64,000 bases of DNA, taken from NCBI GenBank assembly GCA_013400975.1, contig WBMZ01010827.1:29335-93334 (forward strand), given 5' to 3'. The notes beneath the pieces are model-generated. The model did not search any database and was not told where the DNA came from. It saw only the letters and a program-made list of their open reading frames with translations. Of the stretch, positions 1 through 12,500 are shown in pieces. Both the position numbers and the translations under genes were made by a program. This DNA is from Atrichornis clamosus. Its lineage: Eukaryota > Chordata > Aves > Passeriformes > Menuridae. The stretch's first letter is position 1. Each line of letters opens with the position of its first letter.

Positions 1-3000
1 TTAGGATCCATGAAACCTGAGCTGAGATGAAGCTGTGGCATTGAAGATTAATCCAAGAGAAAGATATTTAAAATGCTCTTAGTGAGTTTTAGTGTTTTTT
101 CATTATGAATTTAATGAGATCTTTCAACTTGAATATTCTTTTGTATTCAATAGCTCTAATTTGTCCCAGATTTAGGAAAACCGCTTCTACTTTGTAATAT
201 CTGACAGATGTAATATCAGACACTGCTAGAATAACAAGAAAAATCTTAGTAGTTTTGTATAAACAGTGAGAAAAATTTGACACAAATATTTCAATGTCTG
301 AATTGACTTCTCTTTGCCATGTCAGTTTTGGCCATTACCCTCCTTACACCCTAAAACTCTTGTCTTAATAAGTCAAAAGTGAGGTAAGTGGAAGTTAAGT
401 AACTATAAAACCCCTCTTTCTTATCAGAGTGAATATAAGAAAGATCATGGAAGCAATATTGAGTTTAATATTAACTTTATAATTGTGGGAGATGAGAAAG
501 CCGGTGCAAATCTGATGGGGTTTGGCAACTGGCCCACACCACAGTGTGTTTGTTATAACGAACTGTGGTCTAATTCTGTTACCTGAAGGAAGCAGAAGGT
601 AGGGCCTTCTTAAAAGCATTGCTAGAGGATTACTACAGTCTGATGATATAAATGAAGTGCATTTTGGAAAACTCTAGTGAGTTTAAAAATCAGATTATTT
701 AAGAAGCCTGATTGTAGATTCTGGTATTCCGTGTTTCTCTGGACATTTTTATTTTTCAATCTTTAAAGTGATTATTTTGAAGAAGAGGTGTGCTCACACA
801 TTATGAATCTGTTTTTTTAATAAATGTAATGTGGCACCACTTCTCTTTGGGCCTCAGTTCCTCTTTTGTAGTCTTCAAGTCTGCCCATGTCCATCTGTAG
901 AAATTTTTTTATAGTAAGACTGTGAGAATTCTTCCCACTTTCCTCAGTTTAGTGTTTTCCTTATGTTTATCAATATTAATGTGATGTATTTTATGATATT
1001 ATTTCAGGATATCCTCTAAAGTTTATGTAGACTTTCTGTTATTCATTTGTATCAGCATAATCGACTGGAAAAAAAATGGTTTCTGAACTCTGTAATTTAT
1101 ATATCTATGACATCCCTGAATCAATATAGATGAGACATTATTAGGTGGTTTTCACCACTTGAAAGATTAAGATTTATAGAGTTATATCAGTGAAAAGCTA
1201 GAGTCTGAGAAGAGCACTACTAATTAAATTGCTTCAATAGTTTCAGTGTCAGGTGATTGTGCAGAAACCAAGGAGAGGAATAACAGAAGACAAACCTGAT
1301 ACACAGGCTCTTGGGGCCATGATTGTTCACAACAAATGTTATTTAAGCAGGCATAAAAGTACAAGACCATATTGGAAGCGTGAAATATTTTGTAAATATT
1401 CACTATTAAGAGAGTAAAATCATGAGATACTTTCAAGCCCTTTTCTAGTAGTCAGGATAAAAATAAAACTGGGTAGGTTAAGATTTTGAGGTTTTAAAAT
1501 TTGTAATTAAAAATGAATCTGTGTAATGCCTCTGCCTGCCTGATTTATCATATTTTAATTTTCTTTCATAAAAACGAATGCTTAAAAATTTTTTGAAAGC
1601 TGTGAAGGCAGATATTCAGGCATAGGCCTTCAGAACATAGCATTTATCTGTTCTCTCATGTAGCAGAAAGTAAGACAACAAGCAGTTGCCCCAGTATCAG
1701 TTGTTTTCTGCATATTGTGAACTCCTTTCTTTGGCAATGTTGACCTTTAAGCTTTCTATAAATCCTATTCATAAGTGGCTGCTATTATAAGACTAAAAAG
1801 AAAACAAATGTCTAATATAGATTTTAATTCTCCTGTCTGATTTCCTTGTCCAAAGGAGTAGTAATTAAAGTGATGTGTGCTTTAGATCTGTAGACTAATC
1901 TGAATGCTGAAAGTAGAAGAAAAGATCTCTTTGGTTTTGAATGCAACCTGGTACATTCCTGTTTCCAAGCTGTTTATTAATAAATTAAATATTCTTGCAG
2001 GGTGCAAAAGCAGACTAGTGTATTTCCTGCTTTACTAGATTAATCTAGCAGAATACTTAGAAGTCACTGAAGAATTCTTTGAGAAACTGGTGATGAATAC
2101 ATATGAAAAAACAGGACAAAATGACATATATGTTTATAACAGAAATTTTGCCTATTTCTATACAAAATTCAAAAGGGCAAACCCAGCTGAAACTAGGAAA
2201 ATATTTAAAACAATACTGGAAAAACAAGTGCATAGAAAGTATTTCAAAACCCAGGAGCAGGTGAATGAATAGGAAGCTGATTGGTTTTGAAATGAGAAGC
2301 TCGGATGACATGACTACAAATTACAAGGTGTGTGAAACAGAATGCAGCTCTAAGTGGGCTGAAGACAAACATGGTAATAGCATAGGGAAAGGAATTTTGG
2401 AAGCAAATGGTAAGATTTCACTTCTGTTGTTCTATTGTAAGGATACAAAACAACTATTTGCATGTGTAATAATATGGCCAGTAACAGCTAAAGTTGCTCT
2501 CTTCTGGTATTGTAAAGCAAAATGCAGGAAATAAATATTTTTCTTGTTTTTGCTTTAAATTGGTGCAATGTTAAGGTTTTACCTTTAAAAAGTAGAGGCA
2601 AAAGTCCATTGTTGGCTTATTGTGTTCATCACATAGACATTCTTAACTTTGTGAACTTTCTGATCTTTTGGATAAAGCTTATGAAAATACAAGTTTGGTG
2701 TCCAGGCCTGAAAACATTGATATTTGCAGATTAAAACTGAAGTGTTACTGAAACCTTGTTTTTCAATTACCTGTCAGAAAGTTTCTGGTACTGTAGAGAG
2801 TACTTTATATAACACTATTTTTGGTGTATCTTCATAAAAAATATTAGGAAAATACCTTATTTTCAAAGTGAAGAAAATTGTAATTAATTAAAATAGAAAT
2901 TAGGAGTTACAGTAAAGACCTCTTTGTCGATGAACCTCCTTTTTTTCTTGCTTTGACTGGCTGACTTTTCCATGGATAGAATTTACTAAATTTTTGTGGC

Positions 3001-4545
3001 CTTAGGTGTAAGTTTTGATCCTTTGGGGAGAGTAATTGCACTATGTGAAATTCTCTGGAAAGACTTGCCGCTTTTTCTTGTCCAAGTGGTCAGTTTAACA
3101 TCCTGGACTGTTCCATTCCATCTGAATTGCAAATCTGCCTTGCAAAGATTCCATGACTAGGCAGGTATCCTTTACACATTCTTCACTTATTTTGGTTTTC
3201 TTTGGTCTAGCCACTTAAAGTTTCCTGTAACTGATTAATTCAGCTCTAAAAAACCCCTGTTTTTATTTGATTCTGTATTTTTAAAAGATTGTCGTTCACT
3301 GAAAGGAAAAGTTCTTGCACTTCAAAGATCTTCCAAGCTTCAGTTTTCTTCAAAGGACTGTAGCACATGACAAAATGAAGAGGTGTCATTTTAAAAAAAG
3401 TGTCCTTCTTACTGGTGTGTCTACAATGGAGTGCTACTGCAAGACAGGAAAAACAATCCTATCATGTGGCTTAGCCTCAATATATTTCCTGTGTATTCCT
3501 GTATTTCCAATATATGTATTCTGTATTCATTTTTCATCCCTGTATACCAAGAAATATTTGAACCACTGGGGTGTTTAAGAAGAGAAACAGCAGTCATTAA
3601 AGGCCTGAAATTTTTTTAAAGAACTCTCTAGAGAAATGTTTTATCAAGAGTGACATAGAGATGGTGCATATATTGGAGGAAAGGTAGGTACAAGGTAAAG
3701 TCTGTCATCATAAAATAACTTATGCCATGACATACCACAGCTGATGCTAGGAAAAAATAGGACTATGCACATCACATGAAAGCTAAAAATATTCAGTCTT
3801 TCTTGCTGCATAAAATGCCTTTTCCCATCTCCTGTTTGGTTTAATTCCATTATATAAATGAAGTTCTTTCTGACTGAGAGGTTAAAAAAGTCTTCACAAC
3901 CTTGTCTGGACCCTCTAACATTTACAAAGATGTGTCTTATGAAGGTTGTGCATACAACTTGACTACTGAGTTATGATATATAATAATAATAATAGAAGAT
4001 AATTAGAAAAAATTATAAAATATTACATCTGCCCCACTAAAATAATAAAGTTTTGAAACTCAGTTTGCATCCTGTCTACTTAACTGGTAACAGTTGATAA
4101 TGAGCTTTACTTGTTTGAATATAGTGCTGAGATAAAAACAGCTATGGTTTAATCTTGTTTTTAGGCCAAAGACGTTAATCAATACCCAAACTCACCTTTC
4201 CATGTCTTAACTAGTATCCTGAACTTAACAAGAGCAAACCTAAGGCTGAATTACCAGAAGACATTGATGAAATAATTGTGTCTAAATATATATATCCACA
4301 TATACAGAAGTATATGAGAACAGTAATATTTGTTACAGTAATATATCTGTATGTATAAATAAATAATATTGTTTACAAAAGGCTAGTGTATAAAATAAGA
4401 GTATATACAACTGATTAGAGTATCATAAAAGAAAGAAGAAGTATGCAGTGGCTCTAAAAATACACAAGAGTTATGAGGCAGTAGAGATTTAAAAATATGG
4501 AAGAGCTATGAATGGTGACATAGATGAAAGTTAGGGAAATAACAC
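1..4545. other. AT-rich DNA without recognisable genes
   Basis: I see no gene, RNA gene or recognisable transposable element here. Open frames are under 95 codons, overlap on both strands and show no domain, signal peptide or splice structure. The only low-complexity landmark is a short (TAA)5 tract at 3979-3994, within a 59-nt run lacking C on the + strand (3967-4025). The region ends where CR1 homology begins. Confidence 0.7.
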
Positions 4546-5715
4546 ACATCAGGTGATGGGTGAGCAACTGGCTCATGGGTCGGGCAGAAAGGTTTGTAGT
4601 GACTGGGGTGACATCAGACTGGTGACCTGTCACTAGTGGGGTTCTATGGGGCTCCATCCTTTGCCCTGGGCTCTTCAACATCTTCCTAAATTACTTGAAG
4701 GCAGGACTGGAAGGAATACCAAGCATGTTTGCAGAAAATACAAGACTGAGAGGAACAGTTGAGTCCCTCAAAGGCAGGGAGTCCCTGCAGAGAGACCTTG
4801 CCAAATTAGAGGGCTGGGCAGTCACCAACCATGTGAAGTTCAACAAGGCAAAGTGCTGGATTCAGTATCTGGAATGGGGCAACCCTGGATGTGTGGACAG
4901 ACTGGGGAATGAGATGCTGGAGAGCAGTGCCATGGAAAGGGACCGGGGGGTCCTGGTTGATGGCAAGTTGGGTCTGAGTCAGCAGTGCCCTGGCAGCCAG
5001 GAGGGCCAAATGTGTCCTGGGGGGCATCAGGCCCAGCATCACCAGCCGGGCAAGGGAGGGGNNNNNNNNNNNNNNNNNNNNNNNNNNNNNNNNNNNNNNN
5101 NNNNNNNNNNNNNNNNNNNNNNNNNNNNNNNNNNNNNNNNNNNNNNNNNNNNNNNNNNNNGGCAAGGGAGGGGATTGTCCCGCTCTGCTCTGCACTGGGG
5201 TGGCCTCACCTCGAGTGCTGGGGGCAGTTTTGGGTGCCACAATGTACAAAAGACATTAAACTATTAGAAAGCATCCAAAAGAGGGCAACGATGATGGTGA
5301 AGGGCCTTGAGGAGAAGCTGTATGAGGAGCGGCTGAGGTCACTTGGTCTGTTCAGTCTGGAGAAGAGGGGAGACCTCACTGCAGTTACAACTTCCTCGTA
5401 AGGAGAAGAGGAGGGGCAGACACTGATTTCTTCTCTGTGGTGACCCGTGACAGGACCTGAGGGAATGGCCTGAAGTTGTGTCAGGAGAGGTTTATGTTGG
5501 ATATTAGGAAAAGGTTCCTCACCCAGAGGGTGCCTGGGGACTGGAACAGGCTCCCCAGGGCAGTGGTCACAGCACCAGCCTGACAGAGTTCGAGAAGCAT
5601 TTGAACAATGCTCTCAGGCACAGGGTGTGACACTTGGGATGGTTCTGTGCAGGGTCAGGAGTTAGACTTAATGATTCTTTCGAGTCCTTTTCAACTCAGC
5701 ATATTCTGTGATTAT
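4546..5715 (+). mobile_element. CR1 LINE, 5'-truncated, with assembly gap
   Basis: This is the 3' part of a chicken-repeat-1 (CR1) non-LTR retrotransposon in sense orientation. It starts inside the reverse transcriptase region and runs through the C-terminal part of ORF2 to the 3' tail, which ends with ATTCTGTGATT near 5711. Translation in shifting frames gives the usual CR1 blocks: a palm segment at about 4695-4870, an LVDGKLGLSQQC-type block at about 4950-4990, and a [16 protein letters not shown] block at about 5320-5370. The position of the catalytic F/Y-A-D-D motif reads FAEN (4728-4739), so both aspartates are lost. Frameshifts near 4987 and after 5370, with stops beyond 5400, also show that the copy is dead. 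A 99-N gap splits the element. CR1 copies are normally 5'-truncated, as here. Seen: the motifs and the tail. Known: CR1 architecture. Not computed: subfamily and age. Confidence 0.95.
5062..5160. other. Assembly gap (99 N), probably spurious
   Basis: There are ninety-nine Ns between two identical 13-bp edges, GGCAAGGGAGGGG at 5049-5061 and again at 5161-5173. The CR1 on either side aligns to the family with nothing missing between the edges. Merging them also puts the left codon phase (codons starting at 4987+3n) in register with the right phase (4985+3n before merging). The real sequence is therefore probably shorter than shown by 112 bp. Confidence 0.97.
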
Positions 5716-8317
5716 ATATTATTGTGGGAATGTGAAAGGGGCATCAGGTAAAATGGAGGTTATATGGAGATGAAAAATGCAGACAGAAAATTTGTGATCA
5801 CAAAATGAAAAACATGTAATGAAAACATCATCAGTGGATTCAGCACCATGCCCAGTACCTATGAGTTCAGTCTTAGTATGCCTTTCTGGTACAAATGAGG
5901 TGTGATATTGTTCAATGCTTTTTCTGACTTTGTAGACTCAATTATATGAAATAAAAACCTTAATTTTTTAGTAAAAGTTGTAGGTAAGGACAGTACAGTT
6001 TCATTGTTCTCTGTTTTGTTTGTTTTTAAATGGACCTTGAAATCAATTAGAGGTTAGCACTGCAGATGCTTACAACTAGGGACATGCATTTGACCACAGC
6101 TTGTCAACAACATAGAGAAAAATTGAACTGGTATAGTGCGCTCACTTTTTGCTTTAGTGACTCTTGGTTATGCTTTCAAAACCACTGTATTTGTAGAGAA
6201 ATTCTGACTCTCAATTTCCTTGGGGAAATTTAAAGATCAAACAAATCATCACCTTTCAACTGTTGTGTCTTGCATAAAACTTTCATGGTGTTTCTTTGGG
6301 TTTTATCTTATTCAATCTAATTTAATATTTAAATGTATTCAATATGTTATAATAATATTTTTTAGGCCTACAAGTAAAAAAAATTGTTTCTCCACTAAAT
6401 CATCTAAATCCTAACATTGAACTGAATGTTATTTATTAGAAATAAAATATAATTGCTTTTTCTCCAACTATCTGTACTGATTTTAACACCAAGAGGGAAC
6501 TAAAGTCCGAATAAGTCACTCCCTTTTACCCTGCTCCTTTTAGTAAGCAAGGGACATTAAAGGAGAGACTGGGTTGAAATAATTGTTTTCCAACATAAAC
6601 AACTTGGGCACACCACACGGCACTGAACTCCTCTGTAACTAGGACACTATCCTACAGTGTGAACTACAGCTTGAAACATGTCCATATTATTTTAACTTCT
6701 ACTTCTAGACTCATTTTTGACTATGTACATATTGAATCACCAGGTTGATTTAAATAAAAGAAAACACTAATTTGGAAAACTATTGAGAAAATTATTTTAG
6801 TTGTTACTTTTTCTTATTTTTTAAATTTGGAGGTGGAAAAGCTCAATTTTTGTTCTGTTCTACAGATTTCTCTTTGGTCCATGGTTAATAACAGAAAGCA
6901 TTATACTGATATGAAGGAGTGTTTCTTCTTTCTAAATAAAATGATTTTGCTTTCATGTTTCCCTGTCTTTTCCGATCTCTTCTCTTAGCTATATTTTTTT
7001 GCTTGTTGTTATTGTTCCTAACCTGCTATATTCCACCTGCTGCTTGTCTATTTCCACTGCAGCAGTGTGGTCCTTTGCAATGCTCCAACAGTCCTCTTGC
7101 ATTCAGCTGGCAGAAAGGCAAATTTTCTGATGTTGGTGTTTGCAGACATTTGTATGAAACTGGAGTGGAACTTCTGCAAGATCATGTCAACAACTCTTTT
7201 ATTTATCATTTCTGCAAGTAAAAGAGCTTTCCATTCTCACAATTATTCAGAGTATCTTTTTCACATGCATACAACCCTATTTGCATATCTGTGGTTAAAA
7301 CACCAGTGGAAGAAGGACTAATATTTTTTCAATAAAAAAAATGTTACAAAACACCCAAAAGCAACATAAGTAATTTTTAGGATGAAAGCTTTTCCTATCA
7401 AAATTGAAGCAGATAATTAAAATTAGTGTGAGTCATGTTCACACCAAATAAATGGAAAGAACAACCTGAGGTGCTGAAATTCATATAATAGCTAAAAATT
7501 TAAATCTGTGAGAACAATAAAGATGATCAAATTGCTTATTAAGTCTGAAATCTGAAACAGTTCACACTTATAGTGGGAGATATTTTGAATGCTGACATAG
7601 ACTAATATTCATTTTAGAACTGCTTTGGCATCTAATACACATGAAATATATATCTTAGAGTCACTGAGTTCATCCCTCACAGTCACCAGAAAGCATGAAG
7701 TGATATCCTGCATACCTTTGTATACTGTATTATTTTATATCTTGCTTTAAGGTACTGTATATATCCATGTTACAGATTAATTCCCAACAAGAAATATTAA
7801 AGTCACTACCAACACAGAAAAATACAATTTACCTCAGGACAATTCTATAAAAAGAACAATGATATAACCAAAACCTTATATCCTTGTAATACTAGGTGGG
7901 AGATTGGGATAGGGTTGATTTGTCATTTTAAAGAAGATTATTTCTCAGATCATTCCAAATGTCGGACAACACTTCATTACAGAGAAGATCTCAGTATAAG
8001 CAAAATTCTATTCACATTCCAGATTTTTTATTCCGTTCATACGCAAGCATATGAGGAAAAGATAAAAAATATTTTTAATTTCTTACCCTGGTGGCTCTGA
8101 CATTTTGTTGTCTAATCCTTTCTATAGTTTTCAAATTCCATCAGGAAGTAATGAGAACCTCTTAATAGTAATAAATGCCAAACCAAAAAATTTGCTAATC
8201 TTCAAGATGACAGTATCTCATTCATCCCTTGAGAGCAGACCACATGAAATCATTCAAATGGGACAAAATAATCCCAAGTAGCAAGTCATCCTGAGGTATG
8301 ACTGTCCTGTAGTTCTG
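5716..8317. other. AT-rich DNA without recognisable genes
   Basis: Nothing beyond single-copy-looking AT-rich DNA is visible. The short open frames at 6955-7221 and 7067-7321 overlap each other in different frames and are not domain-bearing. No repeat family is recognised. Confidence 0.65.
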
Positions 8318-8510
8318 CTGGGAAGCACCTGGAGCTCCTGGTGGACAGCAAGCTGAACGTGTGTCAGCACTGCACCCTTTCAGCAAAATTATTTTTCCAT
8401 GTAAGTCAGTATTGAAATGGGTTCCCCATAAAAATGGTGGATTCTCCTTCACTGGAAATAATTCAAGATTGGATTTTACCAGAGAACATTATCAGAGGCC
8501 CTGCAAAACC
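8318..8510 (+). mobile_element. Old CR1 fragment, internally deleted
   Basis: Positions 8318-8385 match the CR1 segment encoding the conserved 'LVDSKLN.sQQC' block (CTCCTGGTGGACAGCAAGCTG is visible as its core). About 10 nt further on, 8394-8500 resembles the CR1 3' region normally several hundred bases downstream (the GGTGGATTCTCC..CTGGAAAT block). This points to an old, diverged sense-strand CR1 with an internal deletion. The terminal tail is not recognisable, so the right boundary is approximate. No coding capacity remains. Confidence 0.65.
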
Positions 8511-9514
8511 AGATTGGGCCAGATAATATAGATTTTTCAGTGTCCGTATAATTTAAAAAATAGTACGGGTACACAACTTATACTTCTAAAAATATTAAAA
8601 TTAAAATCTACAAGGGTAGTCTTTTTCTGGTAAATATACTTTTTCCATTTACATTTATCTTCTGCAGTAGTCAATCAGCCATACAATGCTGTAAAGGATC
8701 AGAGAATCAAGAATATCTTTTAGGATATTTACCTGCCATCAAATTCATAATCTCATGTAAAAATAGATTTATGATTTCTTTTTAGGATATTGCATTCTCT
8801 TGTTAGTGAGAAGCTTTAAGTTGAATTATCATCAGCAATTTTACTGAAAGAAGAGAAAAGCTAGGTTAGATATTCAGAAGGGAGTAATTTTTTCACTACA
8901 GGTGTGCCCAAAACTAGAGTATAATTCCATATATTTTTTGGGGGTCAGAAGAAAGAAGCTAGCTCCTTTCTACTTTAATTTGCAACAATCTTACAGGATA
9001 TGTGTGAAAGATGGAAGAGAGCTATTTGTTACACACTTGCTTAGGATGAGGACAGGGCTCAGGTGAATCTGTTATTGCCAGTTCTAAAAAGTTGAACTGG
9101 TTTATTAAAGAGAAGAACCTTATATCAAAGAGGAAGATCTTTAATAATGCTCTTTACCAGCAACCAATTACACATGCAAATACAGAAAAAATCTCATATT
9201 ATTTTACCTACTGTATATTTTAAAATTGTCTTCATGGATCACTAGGCTATTTAATGGCCCTTGACCCCTGAGACCGCACTTCAAATTAAAACTGTGTAAG
9301 TTTTGAGAAGTAACCAATATCAAATTATGGTTTTAATTGATATTAAAATTGTATAACCTTAGAGATCTCCCTCTATGAGCTCAACAAACTTGCAAAAATT
9401 TCAGACAAGACAACAAAGCTTCACACATGAAACCGTTTTTCTTATTAGTGCGGGTTATTTCCTACAGCAAATAAAGGATTCTCCCAGTAGAAATGTAAGA
9501 AATGGTGGAGGGCT
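8511..9514. other. Unannotated AT-rich DNA
   Basis: No gene, RNA or repeat is recognised between the two small CR1 relics. Open frames are negligible. Confidence 0.6.
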
Positions 9515-9577
9515 TTTGACGAGAAGATCTTTAAGGTCCATTCCAACCCCTTAGCATTCTATGATCCTATGAAATAC
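9515..9577 (+). mobile_element. CR1 3' tail fragment
   Basis: This short relic contains the CR1 terminal block: GATCTTTAAGGTCC, then TTCCAACCCC, then ATTCTATGATCCTATGA at the end. The terminal direct repeat of the ATTCTATG type marks the 3' end and the + orientation. Only about 60 bp remain, consistent with severe 5' truncation. Confidence 0.75.
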
Positions 9578-12500
9578 CCCATACTATTACACTGTCAAAA
9601 GTCATGTAAAAATGGGGTGGAAAGTGAGTAAAGAAGCTCTGTTTTGTCATCTGAGAAGTCTTATTCTGCTGCACCACTGGAAAGAGAAGTGAAGTGAACC
9701 TCTGTCGCCATTTACTAGAATTCTTTTATGTGCACAAGAAGAGATGGAGAAGAAAAACTCTGGTCACAGTTTTTGTCAAAATAATTTTCAAATGCACAAC
9801 ATTTCTTTGGGAAAGTTTGCTTTATATTTCTCTTTAAAGATGTGTTTTGTCTTGACCTACCTGAAAACCATATTTCTTTATTTAAAGTGGGAGGTTTGGA
9901 ATAAAAAAAAATACACATACACACTACTGCATTGTGCAGAGGAAGTTTGTTCTGTTTTCTTGCTTGGTTGTGCTTGCTCACCATGTCCCCTGTTATTGTC
10001 ACTCTTCACCCTTTCATATGGGTGACTGAGAGCAGTCCTATGCTTGAACAGCTTTTCCTTCCAGGAACAAAGTGGCTGGGGCTCCCTCATGATGTTTTTA
10101 TGACATGAGGATTTACCATGAGATGCAATGAATCATTTCTATGTCACATCAAATTACTAAAGAGAACACCAAAGTGGTTTCATAAATATGCTTTTTCGGA
10201 TAAATATAGCTCTGTGCAGCAATCCAGCTCCTAAGCATAGGTCGTTCTTTTGGCCTTCCATACCATTTAGATATTGCTCCTTTAGTTTTACTATCCAAGG
10301 ACACAGATAACAACAGGCTGCAGGTACTGCCTGAAGGAAACACCCTATAGTGTAAATAAGGCAGTAATCCCAGGTGGTCTCAGCATGAGGAGAATTGGCG
10401 GGATTCCCACATACATTATCTGTGAGGTGTCATGAACAGATCCCTCTCCAGCATTCTCACTATTCTCACTCTAAATTATAAAAAACCTGCTGATGATGGT
10501 CATTATTAATGACTTATGACTGATATATCCTTGATAGTTAAATGATTGTTTTCTATCTAATGGCTTTCTCTGGGCTACATACCTTCCTTATTAAAAACAT
10601 AAATGTGAAACCAGCATAAGGCTTGCTTACTTTTTATTCTTTCCTAGAATCCCAATAACATTTACAAAAGAGAATAGCAGTATATGGCAGATGACAGAAA
10701 GATGCAGAAAACAAAAGAGGTAAGAATGCTGGAGAAGGAAACATCACAGAAACTAGAAAAAAAATACAGGGCTAGAACATTTCTTTACATAAGAATAGGC
10801 ATAGGATTTCTTAATCAACTTGTGAAACCATTTACCATTAGCTGTTTTTGAGCAATATATCCATATGTCTTTCTGATGGTTTATATCTATTTCTTTATAG
10901 TATAGCCTTGTTACTCAGGCTTTCTAGGGCTGTTTGTGAAAACAAACCCAACCCAACAATGAATATAGATGGCAAGTGTACCATTAGCAATTATTTCCAA
11001 GTTAGAGAGCAGTGCTTTCACAAGTGCTTTCAAAACTAGGTTTTCTCACAGATTGCCTGAGTGTACCTCGGTATTTTTCAAAATTAAAATGAAGCATTTG
11101 TATTTCTCCCCTAGCACAGACAAAAAAACCGCCCACCAAACCCAAAACTAACAATAATATAAGTTATGCAAAGGCATCAAAACAGATAAACAAATATAGT
11201 AAATTCATAACTGGTGTTATCTAAACCTAAGGATCTCTCCCACCTCTCGAAGAAGGGCAAAAATTGTGGGTGGGCACCAGAGAGACTAAGGAAAAGAATG
11301 TTTTCTTCTGTAGGTTGTGGGTGATCTGATCTCTTAATCCAGCAGTTCTTAGTATTTGCATGTTGCGTTAATTACCTATGTAAATTATTTTCTGGTTATA
11401 TTAACTTTGTGACTTCTTTTGTTCTGATCTTTGACTTTCAATAAAGATAAGAAAATAGCAAACTTAAACGGCAATTCTAATTTAAAAGCCTTTGATCGTG
11501 AAAGTCTCCAACACAACAGAAATGTTATGGTCAATTACAAGGAAGTTCTAGAAACAACTCCAGTTTGTTCTGCGGATATAACGCAGAGATGACATTCGTC
11601 TACACTTCATTGCCATTTAGTGCAAAAGTACAACTTAAATACTTGAAAATTTAGAAGAATAATTCAAGAAGTACTTTCAGCAAATGTGATTTTCATTGCC
11701 CCATTTTCTTCAGAGAAACACAAGACTTGAATATTAATGCCACAGAAATAATGGCAAAGTTGGCTGTGATGGTAAATCTTGTTAGTAAACAAAAGCTGCA
11801 TCTGAAAAATATTGTCATTAAAAGCTATGTAGTAGTTAATTGAGTCTGATATGAAATTTAGTGCTGGAAAGTTAATGACTAATGCAGCTATTTCACAGAA
11901 CTTGGTTACTGCAGGCTCTATAATGATCTCCTTTTCTTCATAGCAACAATGAAATTAACCTCTCCTTTGTCCTGCAGGTGTTGTGTTCTGATAATGCATA
12001 TCCTTTACAAGTATGAGGAAATTATTTGCTTTGCATGCAAATTGAGCATAAGCTGAATCTATATGGAAAATAAAATGAGCACTTCTTATATTTTTGAACT
12101 GAAGAATACACACTGGAATGTAAGTCACAATTCAATAAGATGGCATCCTGAGTGACTTAAAATAACATTAGTACAGGTAGGGATTTAGATGATTATTGCT
12201 TTTATGAGTTTCTACTTCTATTATTCTACTGTATTAAAACCTTACTGGACACAAACCCTCAAGTTAGCAAAGCTCTTCCCTTTTTTCATCTTAGGAATCC
12301 CAAAGGATGGACAGTTTTAAGTAGAGTAGTCCAGAAATCAGGTTGAGGAGCTGAGGGAATTAGGGTAAAAGGAACATTGTTAGCTTTAGATTATCAAGGT
12401 ATCTACTGGATTAAAGGAGGCAGAGTGCATTTATAATTTGGAGTTGAGAATATGAAAAGGAACAACAAAGCCTCCTGGCATGGTGTCAGAAAAGCCATGT

